DNA of 64,000 nt from Pseudoips prasinana (GCA_951640165.1 OX621260.1:17316001-17380000), one strand, 5' to 3'. Shown: positions 11,767 to 21,894, counted from the stretch's first letter. The notes: generated by a model not told the origin, from the sequence alone. Made by a program: numbers and translations.

Positions 11767-11943
11767 CTAGTTTTGCTCCGCGATATCACCCGCGTCAAAC
11801 TTTATAAATCATAGCCTATGTGTTATTCGGATATATAAGCTATATTACTACAAAGTTTCATCACAATCCGTACAGTAGTTTTTGCGTGAAAGAGTAACAA
11901 ACATCCATATTCATGTACTGTCGTATTTATAATATTAGTAGGA
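11767..11943 (-). mobile_element. Helitron Hel-2, complete
   Basis: Minus strand: TCCTACTAATATTATAAA at the 5' end, a GTTACTCTTTCACGCAAAAA core, a terminal hairpin with a mutated GATATC loop, and CTAG at 11767-11770. Flanks are A|T. Confidence 0.85.
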
Positions 11944-12032
11944 TTTATGAGCGCCTCAATAGAAAGTGGAAATCCGTTGTCTCTGCCTACCCCTCTGGGA
12001 AACAGGCGTGAGTCTATGTATGTATGTATGTA
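11944..12032 (+). mobile_element. LINE 3' end (same family as 61060-61540)
   Basis: AGAAAGTGGAAATCCGTTGT can be read as KWKSVVSAYP, followed by GGGAAACAGGCGTGAGTCTA and a TATG repeat. The same end occurs near 61485-61540. Only the last ~30 codons and tail remain. Confidence 0.65.
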
Positions 12033-12084
12033 AACAGAAACTGTTCCTAGCCAACTACGTAAGGTATAGTTTAGTGTTTGTTTC

Positions 12085-12200
12085 CTGGTTCGCTTATACG
12101 ATGTGACGGCAATCGACTGGTCGCCTCGCCACTTCGTGTCAGGAGTTTGATTCCCTCGCAGGACAACGCGCATGACGCATCAATTGTTTTTCTGAGTCTG
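12085..12200 (+). mobile_element. Possible SINE-C fragment
   Basis: TCGCCTCGCCACTTCGTGTC plus a box-B-like GTTTGATTCC resembles the SINE-C head at 41001-41080, without a recognisable tail. Confidence 0.4.
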
Positions 12201-13203
12201 GGGTACTTCTGGGGCACGAACTTTGTAGCCTTTTGTGAATTTTGTGTATTTTGTGTGCAAACTCTACATCGAATTTAGAGAACTAAAATAAACAGAATAT
12301 TGGTTGTAAATACGGGGTAGAGATTAAATTAAATATGGCCTAGTGTTATTTATCACGTAAAAAAAATGGTTAATTTTATTTGCAATTAAAGAGAATTTGG
12401 TTTAAGTTAAGTAAATTAAGTTTTCTTTTAATACTTAAAATAAGGGAATTTAGTTTAAGTTAAGTTTTATACTATTAGTTAAGTTTTTTCTGATAATTAT
12501 ACGTAAATATTGAAACTTTGTTTTAAACAAATATAAAAAATCAGGGAAGTTAGTAACATATTTAGATACCTTAGTTATTAAATTGTAAAATTTAGTTAAC
12601 ATTTATTTGTGTCTATGATGAGAATAATTAAAACCTTTCTTGAATTTTTTTTTATCAGTAACATTATGTATTTTGCTAATTATTTTATTATATATATCCT
12701 TCTCCATTGCCCCCTAGTACTGCTGCTAATATGCACAAAGTGTAAGGTTACATCCCCAATGCAAAATTGTAATTTGCTGTGATATAATTCAATATTTAGC
12801 GAGATGTAATTGAATATTTTTCCAATTTGTCGCGCGTAATGGGCCAAGATTGAGTTGACGGTCCCCTCGGAAAGCCCACGCATCAGCTCGCTCACTTCAT
12901 TATGGTGCCTACAATGTTATTTTAACTTGGCTCTGGAATATGATATTGATGCTGAGATGCCCATCTTGTTACGCTTTGAAAGCAATAGTGGCTTCCTGTT
13001 ACAGAGCCACTCATAGTTCTAAACTGTATAAATGGATGAACAGACATAACTTCTATGACGTAAGAGAATTTTTAAAATATAATTATACATCATAATAATA
13101 TTTATTATTGATATATGCTTAATCACAAGCATCAGGATTGAAATGGGACAGTATTTTTTATAAACAATTAGAATTATGTTTAGTAAATTATTAAAAATTA
13201 TTG
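12200..13203. other. Very AT-rich stretch
   Basis: 12340-12500 contains recurring TTTAAGTTAAG-like words, a weak degenerate repeat. The open frame around 12680-12895 (-) has no recognisable motif and is not called. Confidence 0.5.
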
Positions 13204-13318
13204 AGCAACTAAATCGCTGGATGCGCATAGCGCAAGACCGGCAATTGTGGAGATCTTTGGGGGAGGCCTTTGTCCAGCAGTGGACGTCTTTCGGCTGATA
13301 TGATGATGATGATGAGCA
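13204..13318 (+). mobile_element. RTE-type LINE 3' end
   Basis: AATCGCTGGATGCGCATAGC through GGGGGAGGCCTTTGTCCAGC to the GATGATGATGA tail. Only the terminal ~110 bp. Confidence 0.75.
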
Positions 13319-13398
13319 ACGAAAATAATCACGGAAAAAAGTGTTTGAATAAAAATTACAAGTAATTAAAAAAAGTAAACAAGTCGCTTTATATAGTA

Positions 13399-13665
13399 AT
13401 GTCCTCCTACCCGCTTTCGGCCACGGCGGCCAGTCTCAATGGATACTAGCCATCTGCGATATTATAGTACCCAAGTGTCTGCGCAAACACAGGGGCACTT
13501 TCTATTCCATCACTCTCATCCGATCACAATGTTCCGCCAAATACCAGACTGCGGGTTGATACTGAGAATATTCATAACAGATTTTTTTTCCAAAATTACT
13601 TTTTGGCCCTACCCAGGACTTCATTATGTGCGGCTGAAAACACGCTACTGCTAGACCAACAGGCA
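13399..13665 (-). mobile_element. SINE-B copy
   Basis: The plus strand begins ATGTCCTCC...GGCCACGGCGGCCAGTCTCA, the reverse of the SINE-B 3' end, and runs to GACCAACAGGC (head, box A region) at about 13665. It lacks an internal block relative to the copy at 14021. Confidence 0.8.
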
Positions 13666-14020
13666 TATAAATAACATATATTCCCTATAATGATATTGGT
13701 ACGCGAGATTTACTTATCCCCCCATCAGTATGTCGGGATTACCTACGAAATACACCTTCTGAATCTCCACATACACTATGCGTGTCACGCGCTATGTTTA
13801 GATTAACCGACAAAAAATGCCTCATCTTTCATCACACGATTTCCTCCCAAATAGGTTTACGGTCCCCCTAATAATACTCAATCATTATTTAGATATCAAA
13901 TAAGGTCTTTATTATAACATATGTAAGGAATTTTCGTGACCTTTTAACGTACATTACCGGATGTAGAGACCGTTTGCATAGTCGAATTTATTGATTGCAT
14001 AATTATACTTTTATATCTTT
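13666..14020. other. No supported feature
   Basis: The spacer between two SINE-B copies in opposite orientation. Confidence 0.45.
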
Positions 14021-14390
14021 TTTGCCTAGTTGGTCTAGCGGTAGCGTGTTCACCCGCAGAGAACGAGGCCCTGGGTTCAAATCCTGAGTAGGGCCAAAAA
14101 GTGATTTTGGGAATTTTCTGTAAAAAGAAAAAATTCTCAGCATCAGCCCGAAGTCTGGGAGTTCGGGCTATTATACCCCCGTACCTCGGAGAGCACGTGC
14201 TCTCCTGTACCTGACCTCTTTCCGATCGTGTCGCTAGGTGTCCCATGATCCGAGTGATGAAATAAAAAGTGCTCTTGTGTTTGCGCACACACTTAAGCAC
14301 TATAATATGTCACGCGCAGATGGCCAATCTCTGTTGACACTGGTCGCCGTGGCCGAAATTCGGCTAGGAGGACATTATTATTATTATTTT
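14021..14390 (+). mobile_element. SINE-B, full length
   Basis: tRNA-like head: box A TTGGTCTAGCGG, box B GGTTCAAATCC at 14074-14084. The body has CAGCCCGAAGTCTGGGAGTT and GTGTTTGCGCACACACTTA, ending GGAGGACATT plus an ATT tail at 14370-14387. It has the best-preserved head and tail of the SINE-B copies here. Confidence 0.85.
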
Positions 14391-14615
14391 TTTTTTAAGG
14401 TAGCTCCCGCACTAGGGTAATAATTCGCTGTTTCATGGGAGACTTTACAAACATATATTTAACCGACACAGCATACCCAGATTCAAGACAACTATCCAAG
14501 GGCTACACAAATAGTTGTCCTGTTCGGGAATTAAACCCGGAACATGAGGACGCTGAGGTAGAGAGTAGAGGTAGAGACGCTGAGTAGCAAGGCGTCCACA
14601 CATGCCGTTAAAAAC
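14391..14615 (-). mobile_element. SINE-C copy, degenerate head
   Basis: Plus-strand order is tail (AGCTCCCGCACTAGGG, GACTTTACAAACATAT), body (CAGATTCAAGACAACTA), then a box B complement GGGAATTAAACCCGGAAC. It abuts the SINE-B tail. Confidence 0.7.
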
Positions 14616-14627
14616 GAATATAGAAAT

Positions 14628-14837
14628 ATACTATATAAAAATAAGTCGCGTTTTCCTTCCTGACGCTATAACTCCAGAACGCACGAACCGATTTCCACGG
14701 TTTTGCATTCGTTGGAAAGGTCTCAGGCTCCGTGAGGTTTATAGCAAAGAAAATACTTAGTTTGTGTGTGTGTGTAAAAATTTATAACTTTTGAAATGTT
14801 TGTTTAATACCCGTGCGAAGCCGGGGCGTGCTGCTAG
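14628..14837 (+). mobile_element. Helitron Hel-3, divergent 3' end
   Basis: The 5' ACTATATAAAAATAAGTCG and TCCTTCCTGACGCTATAACT blocks are as at 51199 and 59451. The 3' end differs: GAAGCCGGGGCGTGCTGCTAG with a weaker hairpin. It also carries a short GTGTGTGTGTG run. Confidence 0.75.
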
Positions 14838-14862
14838 TTTATTATAAATTATGCTTAACTTT

Positions 14863-14982
14863 GTACACACGGCCACATATCAAGCTTCCAATATAAGCTT
14901 ACCTCTCATTGTATTGAAATCCTATACAATGTGGGAACAGCTTATATTGGAAAAGTATAGCTTGATGTGTAGCCGTGTGTAC
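14863..14982. mobile_element. MITE-B copy 1
   Basis: GTACACACGGCCACATATCA at the left end and its near-complement ending AGCCGTGTGTAC at the right. The arms include CTTCCAATATAAGCTT. 120 bp, with no coding capacity. Confidence 0.82.
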
Positions 14983-15102
14983 ATTACTCAAATTCCTACA
15001 ACAAATTTAATTTTCTAATTAAATTCCTATTATGTTACATTAATACCATATTTTAGTAATTGTATGATAGCGTAATTTAATCACATTTTTACGTATATTT
15101 AA

Positions 15103-15305
15103 CTGGCCTGGATATAATGGTTAGTGAGTGTTAAGCCGAGGTTGTGGGTTCGATTTCCCCCAGGACAAATTGTTTGTTTGATGAGCACGACTATTTGAAC
15201 GGCGTCTGGGTGTAATTTACTTATAATATGTATGTATTTAGAAATATATGATGTATATTTATCAGTTGTCTGGTTACCGTAAAAGCCACTGTATAGTTTA
15301 AAATG
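15103..15305 (+). mobile_element. SINE-A2, 3' truncated
   Basis: Head with GGATATAATGGTTAGTGAG and box B GGTTCGATTTCC, then GATGAGCACGACTATTTGA and TATCAGTTGTCTGGTTACCG. The tail motif is lost and an A-run follows. Confidence 0.75.
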
Positions 15306-15426
15306 ACATGACAAAAAAAAATTAAAAAATGTATGATAATTCTGTTAAATATTCTATTATACTTTACTATTACTGGCAAAATTAATTTCTGGTTTCGTAC
15401 TTTCTTTAACCACAGTGACGTATATA

Positions 15427-16714
15427 TTAGGTCTTTACCTATGAAATTGCCGTTCTGCAGTACTGGCCATTTCAAATCAAAATAATTTTTGTTTGGCTAA
15501 GAATTCTAATTTCAAATTAATTTTATTTTAAAAACATGGATTCTTTTTTCCAAAAGTAGTCATTTCTTTATTGATTAGTGTTACATTTTCATCGCATTTC
15601 AATCTTTTTCGTCATCATGGATACGTTAAAAATTCGAGTAATTATGGAATATGAGTACCGTCGTGGCAGCAACGCGGCACAAGCGGCACGCAACATCAAC
15701 GACGTTTACGGAGCTAACACTACAAACCAACGCACCACCTGTTATTGGTTTGCTCGCTTCCGTTCTGGAAATTTCGACCTGAAAAATGAACCTCGCGGTC
15801 GTCCGAAGACTTTGGTCGACAATGACGAATTAAAGGCGGTTGTGGAAGCTGATGATACACAATCTACGGCTGAATTAGCAGCAGCTTTCGACGTTAGCGT
15901 CAAAACAATATTAGTCCATTTGCGTCAAATTGGCAAGGTAAAAACGCTTGACAAATGGGTGCCCCACGAACTCAATGATCGCCAGCGCGAAGTACGCGTC
16001 GAGACGTGCCTTGCACTGCTCAACAGACACACAAATGAAGGAATTTTGAACCGCATTGTTACCTGCGATGAAAAATGGATTCTGTTTGATAACCGCAAGC
16101 GCTCAGCAAGTTGGTTGGATCCTGGTTCAGCACCTAAACAATGCCCTAAACGAAAAATTACCCCTAGAAAAGTGATGGTCACTGTTTGGTGGTCTAGCGC
16201 CGGTGTGATTCATCACAGCTTCTTACCAAACGGGGTGAGCATTACTGCAGATGTGTACTGTGAAGAACTGAGCACAATGATGGAGAAGCTGGCGCATCTC
16301 CAACCAGCATTGGTCAATCGCTCGTCTCCGCTGCTCCTGCACGACAACGCGCGACCTCATACTGCACAGCAGACGGTCTCCAAGTTGCAAGAACTGGGGT
16401 TGGAAGCTCTCCGTCATCCGCCCTACTCACCAGACCTTGCGCCTACAGACTACTACTTTTTCCAGAATTTGGATAACTTCTTGGCGGGAAAAAAATTCAA
16501 TACCCGAGAGGCAGTACAAAATGCCTTTGAAGAATTTGTTGCCTCCCGTCCAGCTGATTTCTTTAAGAAGGGCATCAATAAACTGCCACTGCGATGGCAA
16601 AGATGCATTGATTGCATGGGTGATAACTTCGATTAATACAAATAAAAAAATTCATGAAAAAAATTCGTTTAAATTTTTTCATACAAAACGGCAATTTCAT
16701 AGGTAAAGACCTAT
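15427..16714 (+). mobile_element. Complete mariner transposon
   Basis: 1288 bp bounded by TA duplications (15425-15426 and 16715-16716). The inverted ends share AGGTCTTTACCTATGAAATT followed by GCCGTT, with one visible mismatch at the second base from the outer end. Nearly the whole interior is the transposase gene. With both ends, target duplication and open frame present, it appears structurally complete. Activity cannot be judged from sequence alone. Confidence 0.93.
15617..16636 (+). CDS. Mariner (DD34D) transposase, intact reading frame
   Basis: Cut-and-paste DNA transposase of the Tc1/mariner superfamily, which acts in the nucleus on the inverted ends of its own element. I start it at the second in-frame ATG (15617, MDTLKIRVIMEYEYRRG), which fits mariner N-termini. 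The upstream ATG at 15578 adds 13 hydrophobic residues that do not fit. About 339 aa, normal for mariner. The N-terminal half holds the helix-turn-helix DNA-binding region. The linker has WVPHEL. The catalytic triad is visible: D in TCDEKW, D in HDNARPH and D in PTDYYFF, the last two separated by exactly 34 residues. No internal stop. By motif style it is closest to the mori-type mariners of Lepidoptera (inference). Confidence 0.95.
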   Translation: MDTLKIRVIMEYEYRRGSNAAQAARNINDVYGANTTNQRTTCYWFARFRSGNFDLKNEPRGRPKTLVDNDELKAVVEADDTQSTAELAAAFDVSVKTILVHLRQIGKVKTLDKWVPHELNDRQREVRVETCLALLNRHTNEGILNRIVTCDEKWILFDNRKRSASWLDPGSAPKQCPKRKITPRKVMVTVWWSSAGVIHHSFLPNGVSITADVYCEELSTMMEKLAHLQPALVNRSSPLLLHDNARPHTAQQTVSKLQELGLEALRHPPYSPDLAPTDYYFFQNLDNFLAGKKFNTREAVQNAFEEFVASRPADFFKKGINKLPLRWQRCIDCMGDNFD

Positions 16715-16940
16715 TATTTTGTGTAGTATTTTATGACGTTTTAAATTATAAGACGAATCAAAATATAATATTATTATAATGTGCCTAATTCAATTAAATT
16801 TAAACGCATCCCCTAATTTTGATAAGAATAATGTTGTAGACATGGTTAGGTTAAGAATAAGTTTTCACGCCAGACTGGCAGAACATAGTGAAGTGTAAAT
16901 TCTAAAAACACATTTTAATGTATTTAAATATACTCGTAAT

Positions 16941-17067
16941 GTACACACTGCCACATACCAAGCTATACACTTCCAATATAAGCTGACCTGTCATTGTATG
17001 GAAATCCTACACAACGCGAGATCAGCTTATACTGGAAATGTATAGCTTGATATGTGGCCGTGTGTAC
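16941..17067. mobile_element. MITE-B copy 2
   Basis: 127 bp with GTACACACTGCCACATACCA and TATGTGGCCGTGTGTAC ends. The arms contain AGCTATACACTTCCAATATAAG and its near complement. Confidence 0.82.
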
Positions 17068-17128
17068 CTGTGTTCGGAAATAAATGTATGATTATGATTA
17101 CATTAGAAATGTATGCCGATGTTTCATA

Positions 17129-17526
17129 CAACATGTAACGTAATTAACGCACACCCTCAAAACACCCCATTTAGAATATTATGTTGTAATCATAATACAT
17201 ACACAGAATTTTTAGTTTAACATATATATGCATTGTTATTTACTAGTTTCTTGTAATAAAGTTTATTTTTCTTTATTTTGTATTGAATGATGGAATTTGT
17301 ATGAATACAAAATAAAACTACGATTTAAAAGTATTATTCCTTTGACTTACGGTCCAATTCAATTTGTTTTGGCTGTACAGGGTTAATATGACAATAATTA
17401 CCGTAGTTTAAATTCTTTTTGGAATTAAATATATAAATAAACTATACTTAAAATGATATAAATTGATTCAGTAAACGATTCTGAACAAACTATTTTCAGG
17501 ATGTGCGTTAATTAAGTTACATGTTG
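17129..17526 (+). mobile_element. MITE-C copy 1
   Basis: Terminal inverted repeats CAACATGTAACGTAATTAAC (left) and the complement of GTTAATTAAGTTACATGTTG (right), flanked by TA. It shares internal blocks (TAATCATAATACATACAC, CTGTACAGGGTTAATATGAC) with the inverted copy at 53377-53752. Non-coding. Confidence 0.85.
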
Positions 17527-17862
17527 TATATATACGGTCATGCTCTTCATAAAATATCTCAGTTAAAATATATATTGCATTACATAATGCCTGTTCAATA
17601 TATTCATGTTATAGCAGTTTGACGTGGCGTCAGTAGGAAGATGCCGTCCGACGTCACGTCGACTCATTCCAGTGGCGATCGCAACTAGCATACTAATATA
17701 CTCTACCAGCAATTCTATGTAATTCCAGTCGATCCTCTGCCCGATTGTGCGCCACTCAGTATCTTGAATATGTTACAGTAGGTCCTATTGAGTGAATACC
17801 GTCGAAATACTGGCACGAAAATCGTTGCATGCTTCACAATATAAATTAGGTATATATAGACA
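17527..17862. other. No supported feature
   Basis: The spacer includes a moderately GC-rich patch at 17620-17660 (GACGTGGCGTCAGTAGGAAG). No gene or repeat assigned. Confidence 0.45.
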
Positions 17863-18495
17863 AGTGGCTTGTTGGTGTAGTGGTTAGCGATCCTGACTGG
17901 TAAGCCAGAGGTCGCGGGTTCGCTCCCCGAAAAGGAAAAAAACTTTGCGTGATAAGCACGATTATTTGTTCTAGATCTGGGTGTAATTCATCTATAAATG
18001 TATGTTTTTATAAATATAAAAGTACTAGCCGTGCCCCGCGGGTTTACCCGCGTTAAAATTTATAAATTATAGCCTAAGTGTTATTGGGATGTATAACCTA
18101 TATAAAGCAAAGCTTCGAAAAAAAACCTTTGGTTTATAAGCGCGATTATTTGTTCTAGATCTGGGTGTAATTCATCTATAAATGTATGTTTTTATAAATA
18201 TAAAAGTACTAGCATTGCCCCGCGGCTTTCCCCTCGTTAAAATTTATAAATTATAGCTTAAGTGTTATTGGGATGTATAAGCTAAATTAGGTACTACAAA
18301 GTTTCATCAAAATCCGTTGGCTAGTTTTTGCGTGAAAGAGTAACAAACACCCAAACATCCATCCATACTCACAAACTTTCGCATTTATAATATTAGGTAG
18401 TATTTTTATGAGTTGCATTGATGCCATAGTACAGGCTCTGCCTAGTTTGGGATCAGATGGCAGTATATTAGACGTCCCAAGATTTTTATTATTAT
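17863..18495 (+). mobile_element. SINE-A2 split by Helitron material
   Basis: The head with GTAGTGGTTAGCGATCCTGAC and box-B-like GGGTTCGCTCC lies at 17870-17930. The 3' part (GATGCCATAGTACAGGCTCT to a TTTATTATTAT tail) resumes at about 18425. In between lie two Hel-2 3' ends and a ~191-bp direct duplication. Confidence 0.8.
18025..18400 (-). mobile_element. Helitron Hel-2 with duplicated 3' terminus
   Basis: CTAG plus GC hairpin occur twice, at 18025 and 18209. The second is a complete minus-strand Hel-2 reaching ~18400; the first stops after about 80 bp. The duplicated unit begins in the SINE body (17945 and 18136). Confidence 0.75.
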
Positions 18496-18730
18496 GAATA
18501 GATAAAGATTGAAAAAACTACTTTTATACCAATAAAACGAAGTAACTTAACCTATGTCTAGTACATAGATATTATTTACATAGCTATATCTATCAGACTT
18601 GACTACAATGTGGAATAGTCACAATAAACCCCTTTAGCGCTTCTTTTATTACATTCGCACCGTTTATTCCTTTAGAAAGTTAATAGGTTCATAATATTTT
18701 TCTATCTCCAATGTAATCCGCCTTAACTTG

Positions 18731-19650
18731 AAGCCTTGAGCGTTATAGCTCGACGTGATTCAGCTCTCGTAATTCGTCTCAGCCTCAGGCTAAACAAACT
18801 CAGCTTATCGCATAACATAAATTGGCAACACGTCGTTAAGGCGACCCGCACACTGCGACTCGCGCTGGCTTTATCAGCGGCCTCTCATAAACCAACGCCG
18901 CGCGCCGTCTGTTATTGCAGCGCGGTTGCGACATTTTCCGAGACTTTTTTCATATCGCAAAACGGCTGCAAACTGTAACCAGTGCTGAGCTGTATAAGCG
19001 ATTTGGCGTGTGCCGTTAAATATATGCATTTGGCATAGCATGCTCTCTGCATACTCGTATCAACTAAAAAGCCTCCCGCCTTGAGCGCCAGTGTAATTAG
19101 AGGCCAATCGTAAAACGAAAGGGTTGCGCCCGAAACGTCCCATCAGATAATGAGCACGACTGGCGCGGCTCCAGCCGCCGCTCATATTAGGCGGTCTCTC
19201 CGCCGCTATCGTTACGACTTTTACACTTTTACGAGTTGTTTAGTTTACAGAACCGGCTGTGTACGAGCGCGTGCATTGCCAAATGCTAGTTCGCGGCTCA
19301 CCGCGTGCGACCGCTCCCTAAATATCGTCACCGCTACGTGTTAATGAGACGTACGTTTCAGCCAAGTTTGGCATTGAGCGAAGCCGCTACCCATAGCCCG
19401 CGGCACATTACCTAATATTCAACAGTAACACTTCATACTTCTCTTTTCCCTATTATTCGTATCTAAAAGATTTTTCCCGCGATACGGTGGCCAACATTGC
19501 AGTTCATATAGATAACGCAAAAGGAATATTTTCCTAGATAGCTATAATGAACTGTTGGCATCCGTTTACAATAACAGCAAAAGCTTCAGTCCCGACGATA
19601 TCAATTTTGTTCAGTGGCTCTTAATTAACATTTTCTTTTCTTTCCTTTCC
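18731..19650. other. GC-rich, CpG-rich island without repeats
   Basis: In contrast with its AT-rich surroundings, this ~0.9 kb is visibly rich in CG (GCCGCCGCTCATATTAGGCG; GAGCGCGTGCATTGCC). It matches none of the window's repeat families. Open frames of 64-80 codons occur but show no domain, and GC content alone explains them. It could be a promoter with an untranslated exon, or an intronic regulatory element. It ends against the splice-like signal at 19631-19658. Confidence 0.5.
19489..19560 (+). ncRNA. 72-nt imperfect hairpin, pre-miRNA-like
   Basis: GCCAACA pairs with TGTTGGC at the base, and GTTCAT plus ATAG pair with CTATAATGAAC above it. There is an asymmetric bulge near the base and an A/T-rich loop (GGAATATTTTCC). 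The size and shape fit a microRNA precursor, but a decayed MITE is equally possible. It lies about 90 bp before the recursive-splice-like site, in the same transcription direction. Confidence 0.3.
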
Positions 19651-19658
19651 AGGTGAGT
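19623..19658 (+). promoter_or_regulatory. Recursive (ratchet) splice site candidate
   Basis: A branch-point-like TTAAC (19625-19629) is followed by 20 uninterrupted pyrimidines (19631-19650), AG (19651-19652) and GTGAGT (19653-19658). A strong acceptor and a strong donor with zero nucleotides between them is the hallmark of recursive splicing in long insect introns. It has the same orientation as the MMP exon 35 kb downstream. Alternatives: an ordinary donor of an upstream untranslated exon, or an ordinary acceptor, since 58 codons are open downstream before a stop. Confidence 0.6.
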
Positions 19659-20383
19659 GAGGAAGCGAATACAAAACCCGGCAGGCTTTGTGCGCGGCGC
19701 GCGAGGACCTCGCTTCAGACAAAAAAGAATATTACACCGCTTCCAATTCGAACACACCGAAGAAAAAATATGATCAGCACTGTTGTAAACGTAAATGAGG
19801 TCCGCTTTGTAATATCGGACTTAATTTAAATAACGATTCGAGGAAACTATTCGAACGGTGAAACAGGTGGGCAATTACGCAACAATTGGTTTAGTTCTGT
19901 TAACAGCCGATTCAGAAAAAACGTTTAAGCGGTAATGAAATGGCTGAGTGAGTAATATGAAAACATATTTTAGTTATTCTATAGGGAGGTACGTCATCCT
20001 AACGCATGATTTATGAAGTGTACCTCGGCAGAACGGGTTTATTGCAATGTTCTTTCTGCTCTATACAAACGTTCACCGTCGTCGGGAATTAGTTTCCCAC
20101 GAACTACAAATGTTCGTAGACAACTGAAATGATTTAATGTGTAGGTGCCAACACTGAAGCCTCTCGACGTCGACGAAAATCTTATTCATGAAAAGTATTA
20201 CTATAAGCTGAATAATACTTTTATTGCTTGAGCAACAACAGAACTACAGACATTTATATTCTTTTGCGAACTGTTAAATAAATACTTTATCGGATAGTAT
20301 TAAAAGACAAAATTTGTATATAATATGTTTACATATAGGTAGTTATGTTGTGAAAAGTTACCATCACTGACTGGATTTTCTTC
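19659..20383. other. No firm feature
   Basis: The first ~170 bp stay GC-rich (GTGCGCGGCGCGCGAGGACC) and are open in one frame after the acceptor-like AG. Possible cryptic donors such as CAGGTGGGC near 19865 could define a short exon. The remainder is AT-rich and unassigned. Confidence 0.4.
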
Positions 20384-20612
20384 GAATCGTTAGGATTCTG
20401 GATCGTTAGGGTTCGATTCCCACCCAGGATAGATATTTGTGTGCATGAACATGTCTGTTTGTCCTGACTCTGGGGGAATTATCTATATAAGTATGTATTT
20501 ACAAAAGAAAAGTAGCATATGTAGTATTTCAGTTATCTGGTTTCCGTAGTACAAGCTCTGCTTAGTTTGGGATCAGACGGCCGTGTGTGAATAATGTCAC
20601 AGATTATATTAT
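20384..20612 (+). mobile_element. SINE-A, 5' end rearranged
   Basis: Box B GGTTCGATTCC and the body to GGCCGTGTGTGAATAATGTC are intact. The box A half is replaced by a short duplication (CGTTAGGATTCTGGATCGTT). Confidence 0.8.
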
Positions 20613-21428
20613 AAAAATCTTACTTACTTAAATTACTTCGATTTTGTCATAACTAATACGATTTTACGCCGCCGAAAACACGTAATCTGTAAATAACAAA
20701 TTGCCTAATTACTACATATAGTGTTCACTCTAATTCTGTTTAGTAGAGAAATTAAGATTCCTTTTTACAACTTTTATGATGGGATGGATTATGAATCAAT
20801 TCAGAGCCAAATTCACTAAAAATTACTCAGATTTGAGGTCAATGCTCACTTTCAGTAAATTTACTAACAACGTCAGAACTGAAAATAAATGGTTAAGTTG
20901 AAACAAGTTCATAATAATAAATAGAAATGAGATCAGAAAATATAACAACGTTATAGTGGAGTCGTTCGCATGTTATGCAACAAAGGCAAGAAGGACTTCG
21001 ACCTTCGAACCCTGATGAACCCATGTTGAGTGTTCACTCACCTCGCGGTCGACGCCACCGCCATTATATTGCGTGATGCAACACTACGTAATACAAGCTG
21101 CTCCTTTTAAAAATATAAATGTAGGTACCTTCTAGTTATATTACAATAACATGGTATGGCATATTTATTGTTTTAATAGTGAATTATTCCACAGTCGTAT
21201 TATCGACTCGACTTACATTGTTACTTGAATTGATATCAGGTTAGATGTATCATCATATTCATGTCAGTTTATTGAAAATATCTTTATTCAGATAACTAAG
21301 ATCCAATGTGTTGTTAATTACAAAAACTTGACTTACAACTACTGTTAGTAAAGCGACACGATATTGGCGATTTAGTATTTTATCACCGTTTTCACTATCT
21401 TTATTAAAATTGGAGAGTTAACATCCTC
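20613..21428. other. No supported gene
   Basis: Mixed AT-rich sequence. The CTCGCGGTCGACGCCACCGC patch near 21045 is too short to interpret. Confidence 0.45.
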
Positions 21429-21662
21429 CCCTATTATTGACGTCCACTGCTGGACTAAAGCCTCCCCAAAAGATTTTCACAATGGAGTTATGTCCGTCAT
21501 TTGGGGGGACATGCCATAATCGCCACGCTTGGCAGACGGATTGGTGATCGCAATATGATGGTCATAGTTCACAGAGAGACGCTGTTGTCCGTTCTCTTGG
21601 GGGTTCGACCCTCGGGTCGAATTTTACGCCCCCCACGGGTTGATATGGGGTGCCGATAGATG
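21429..21662 (-). mobile_element. LINE 3'-UTR fragment, copy 1
   Basis: Shares CATGCCATAATCGCCACGCT, GGCGATCGCA-like and TTTACGCCCCCCACGGG blocks with 28345-28566 and 26905-26962. Strand is set by the reversed ATG tail at 28350. The parental LINE is not identifiable here; RTE-type is a guess. Confidence 0.6.
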
Positions 21663-21894
21663 TATACATCCTCCAAATTGGTGGTACTGAATCGTCATTT
21701 CTATAGTAAATTTGTGGATGGAGTACGCAACAGTAAAATAGTGCATTTTAAACAAAACGAAAAGAAGCACACTTTATTGCATAAGGATTATAAAAATTAC
21801 AATATACATAAATAATATTATGGCATCTGGCGGCTTTATCAAAGCGGTCACTTACATAACATTTTAGACTCAATTAATTTTTAAGAAGTATTTC

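Noticed and set aside
14021..14095. tRNA gene (good box A and box B)
   Set aside because: It is the head of SINE-B. Body and tail follow, and the same arrangement recurs at 30498 and 45944. The same reasoning excludes tRNA genes at 4015, 17863, 25946, 41001, 46938, 47245 and 57796.
16223..16417. Antisense frames in mariner
   Set aside because: They mirror the transposase coding strand.
18736..19344. Small proteins of 64-80 aa in the GC island
   Set aside because: High GC lengthens chance frames. No motif, no clear start or splice context.
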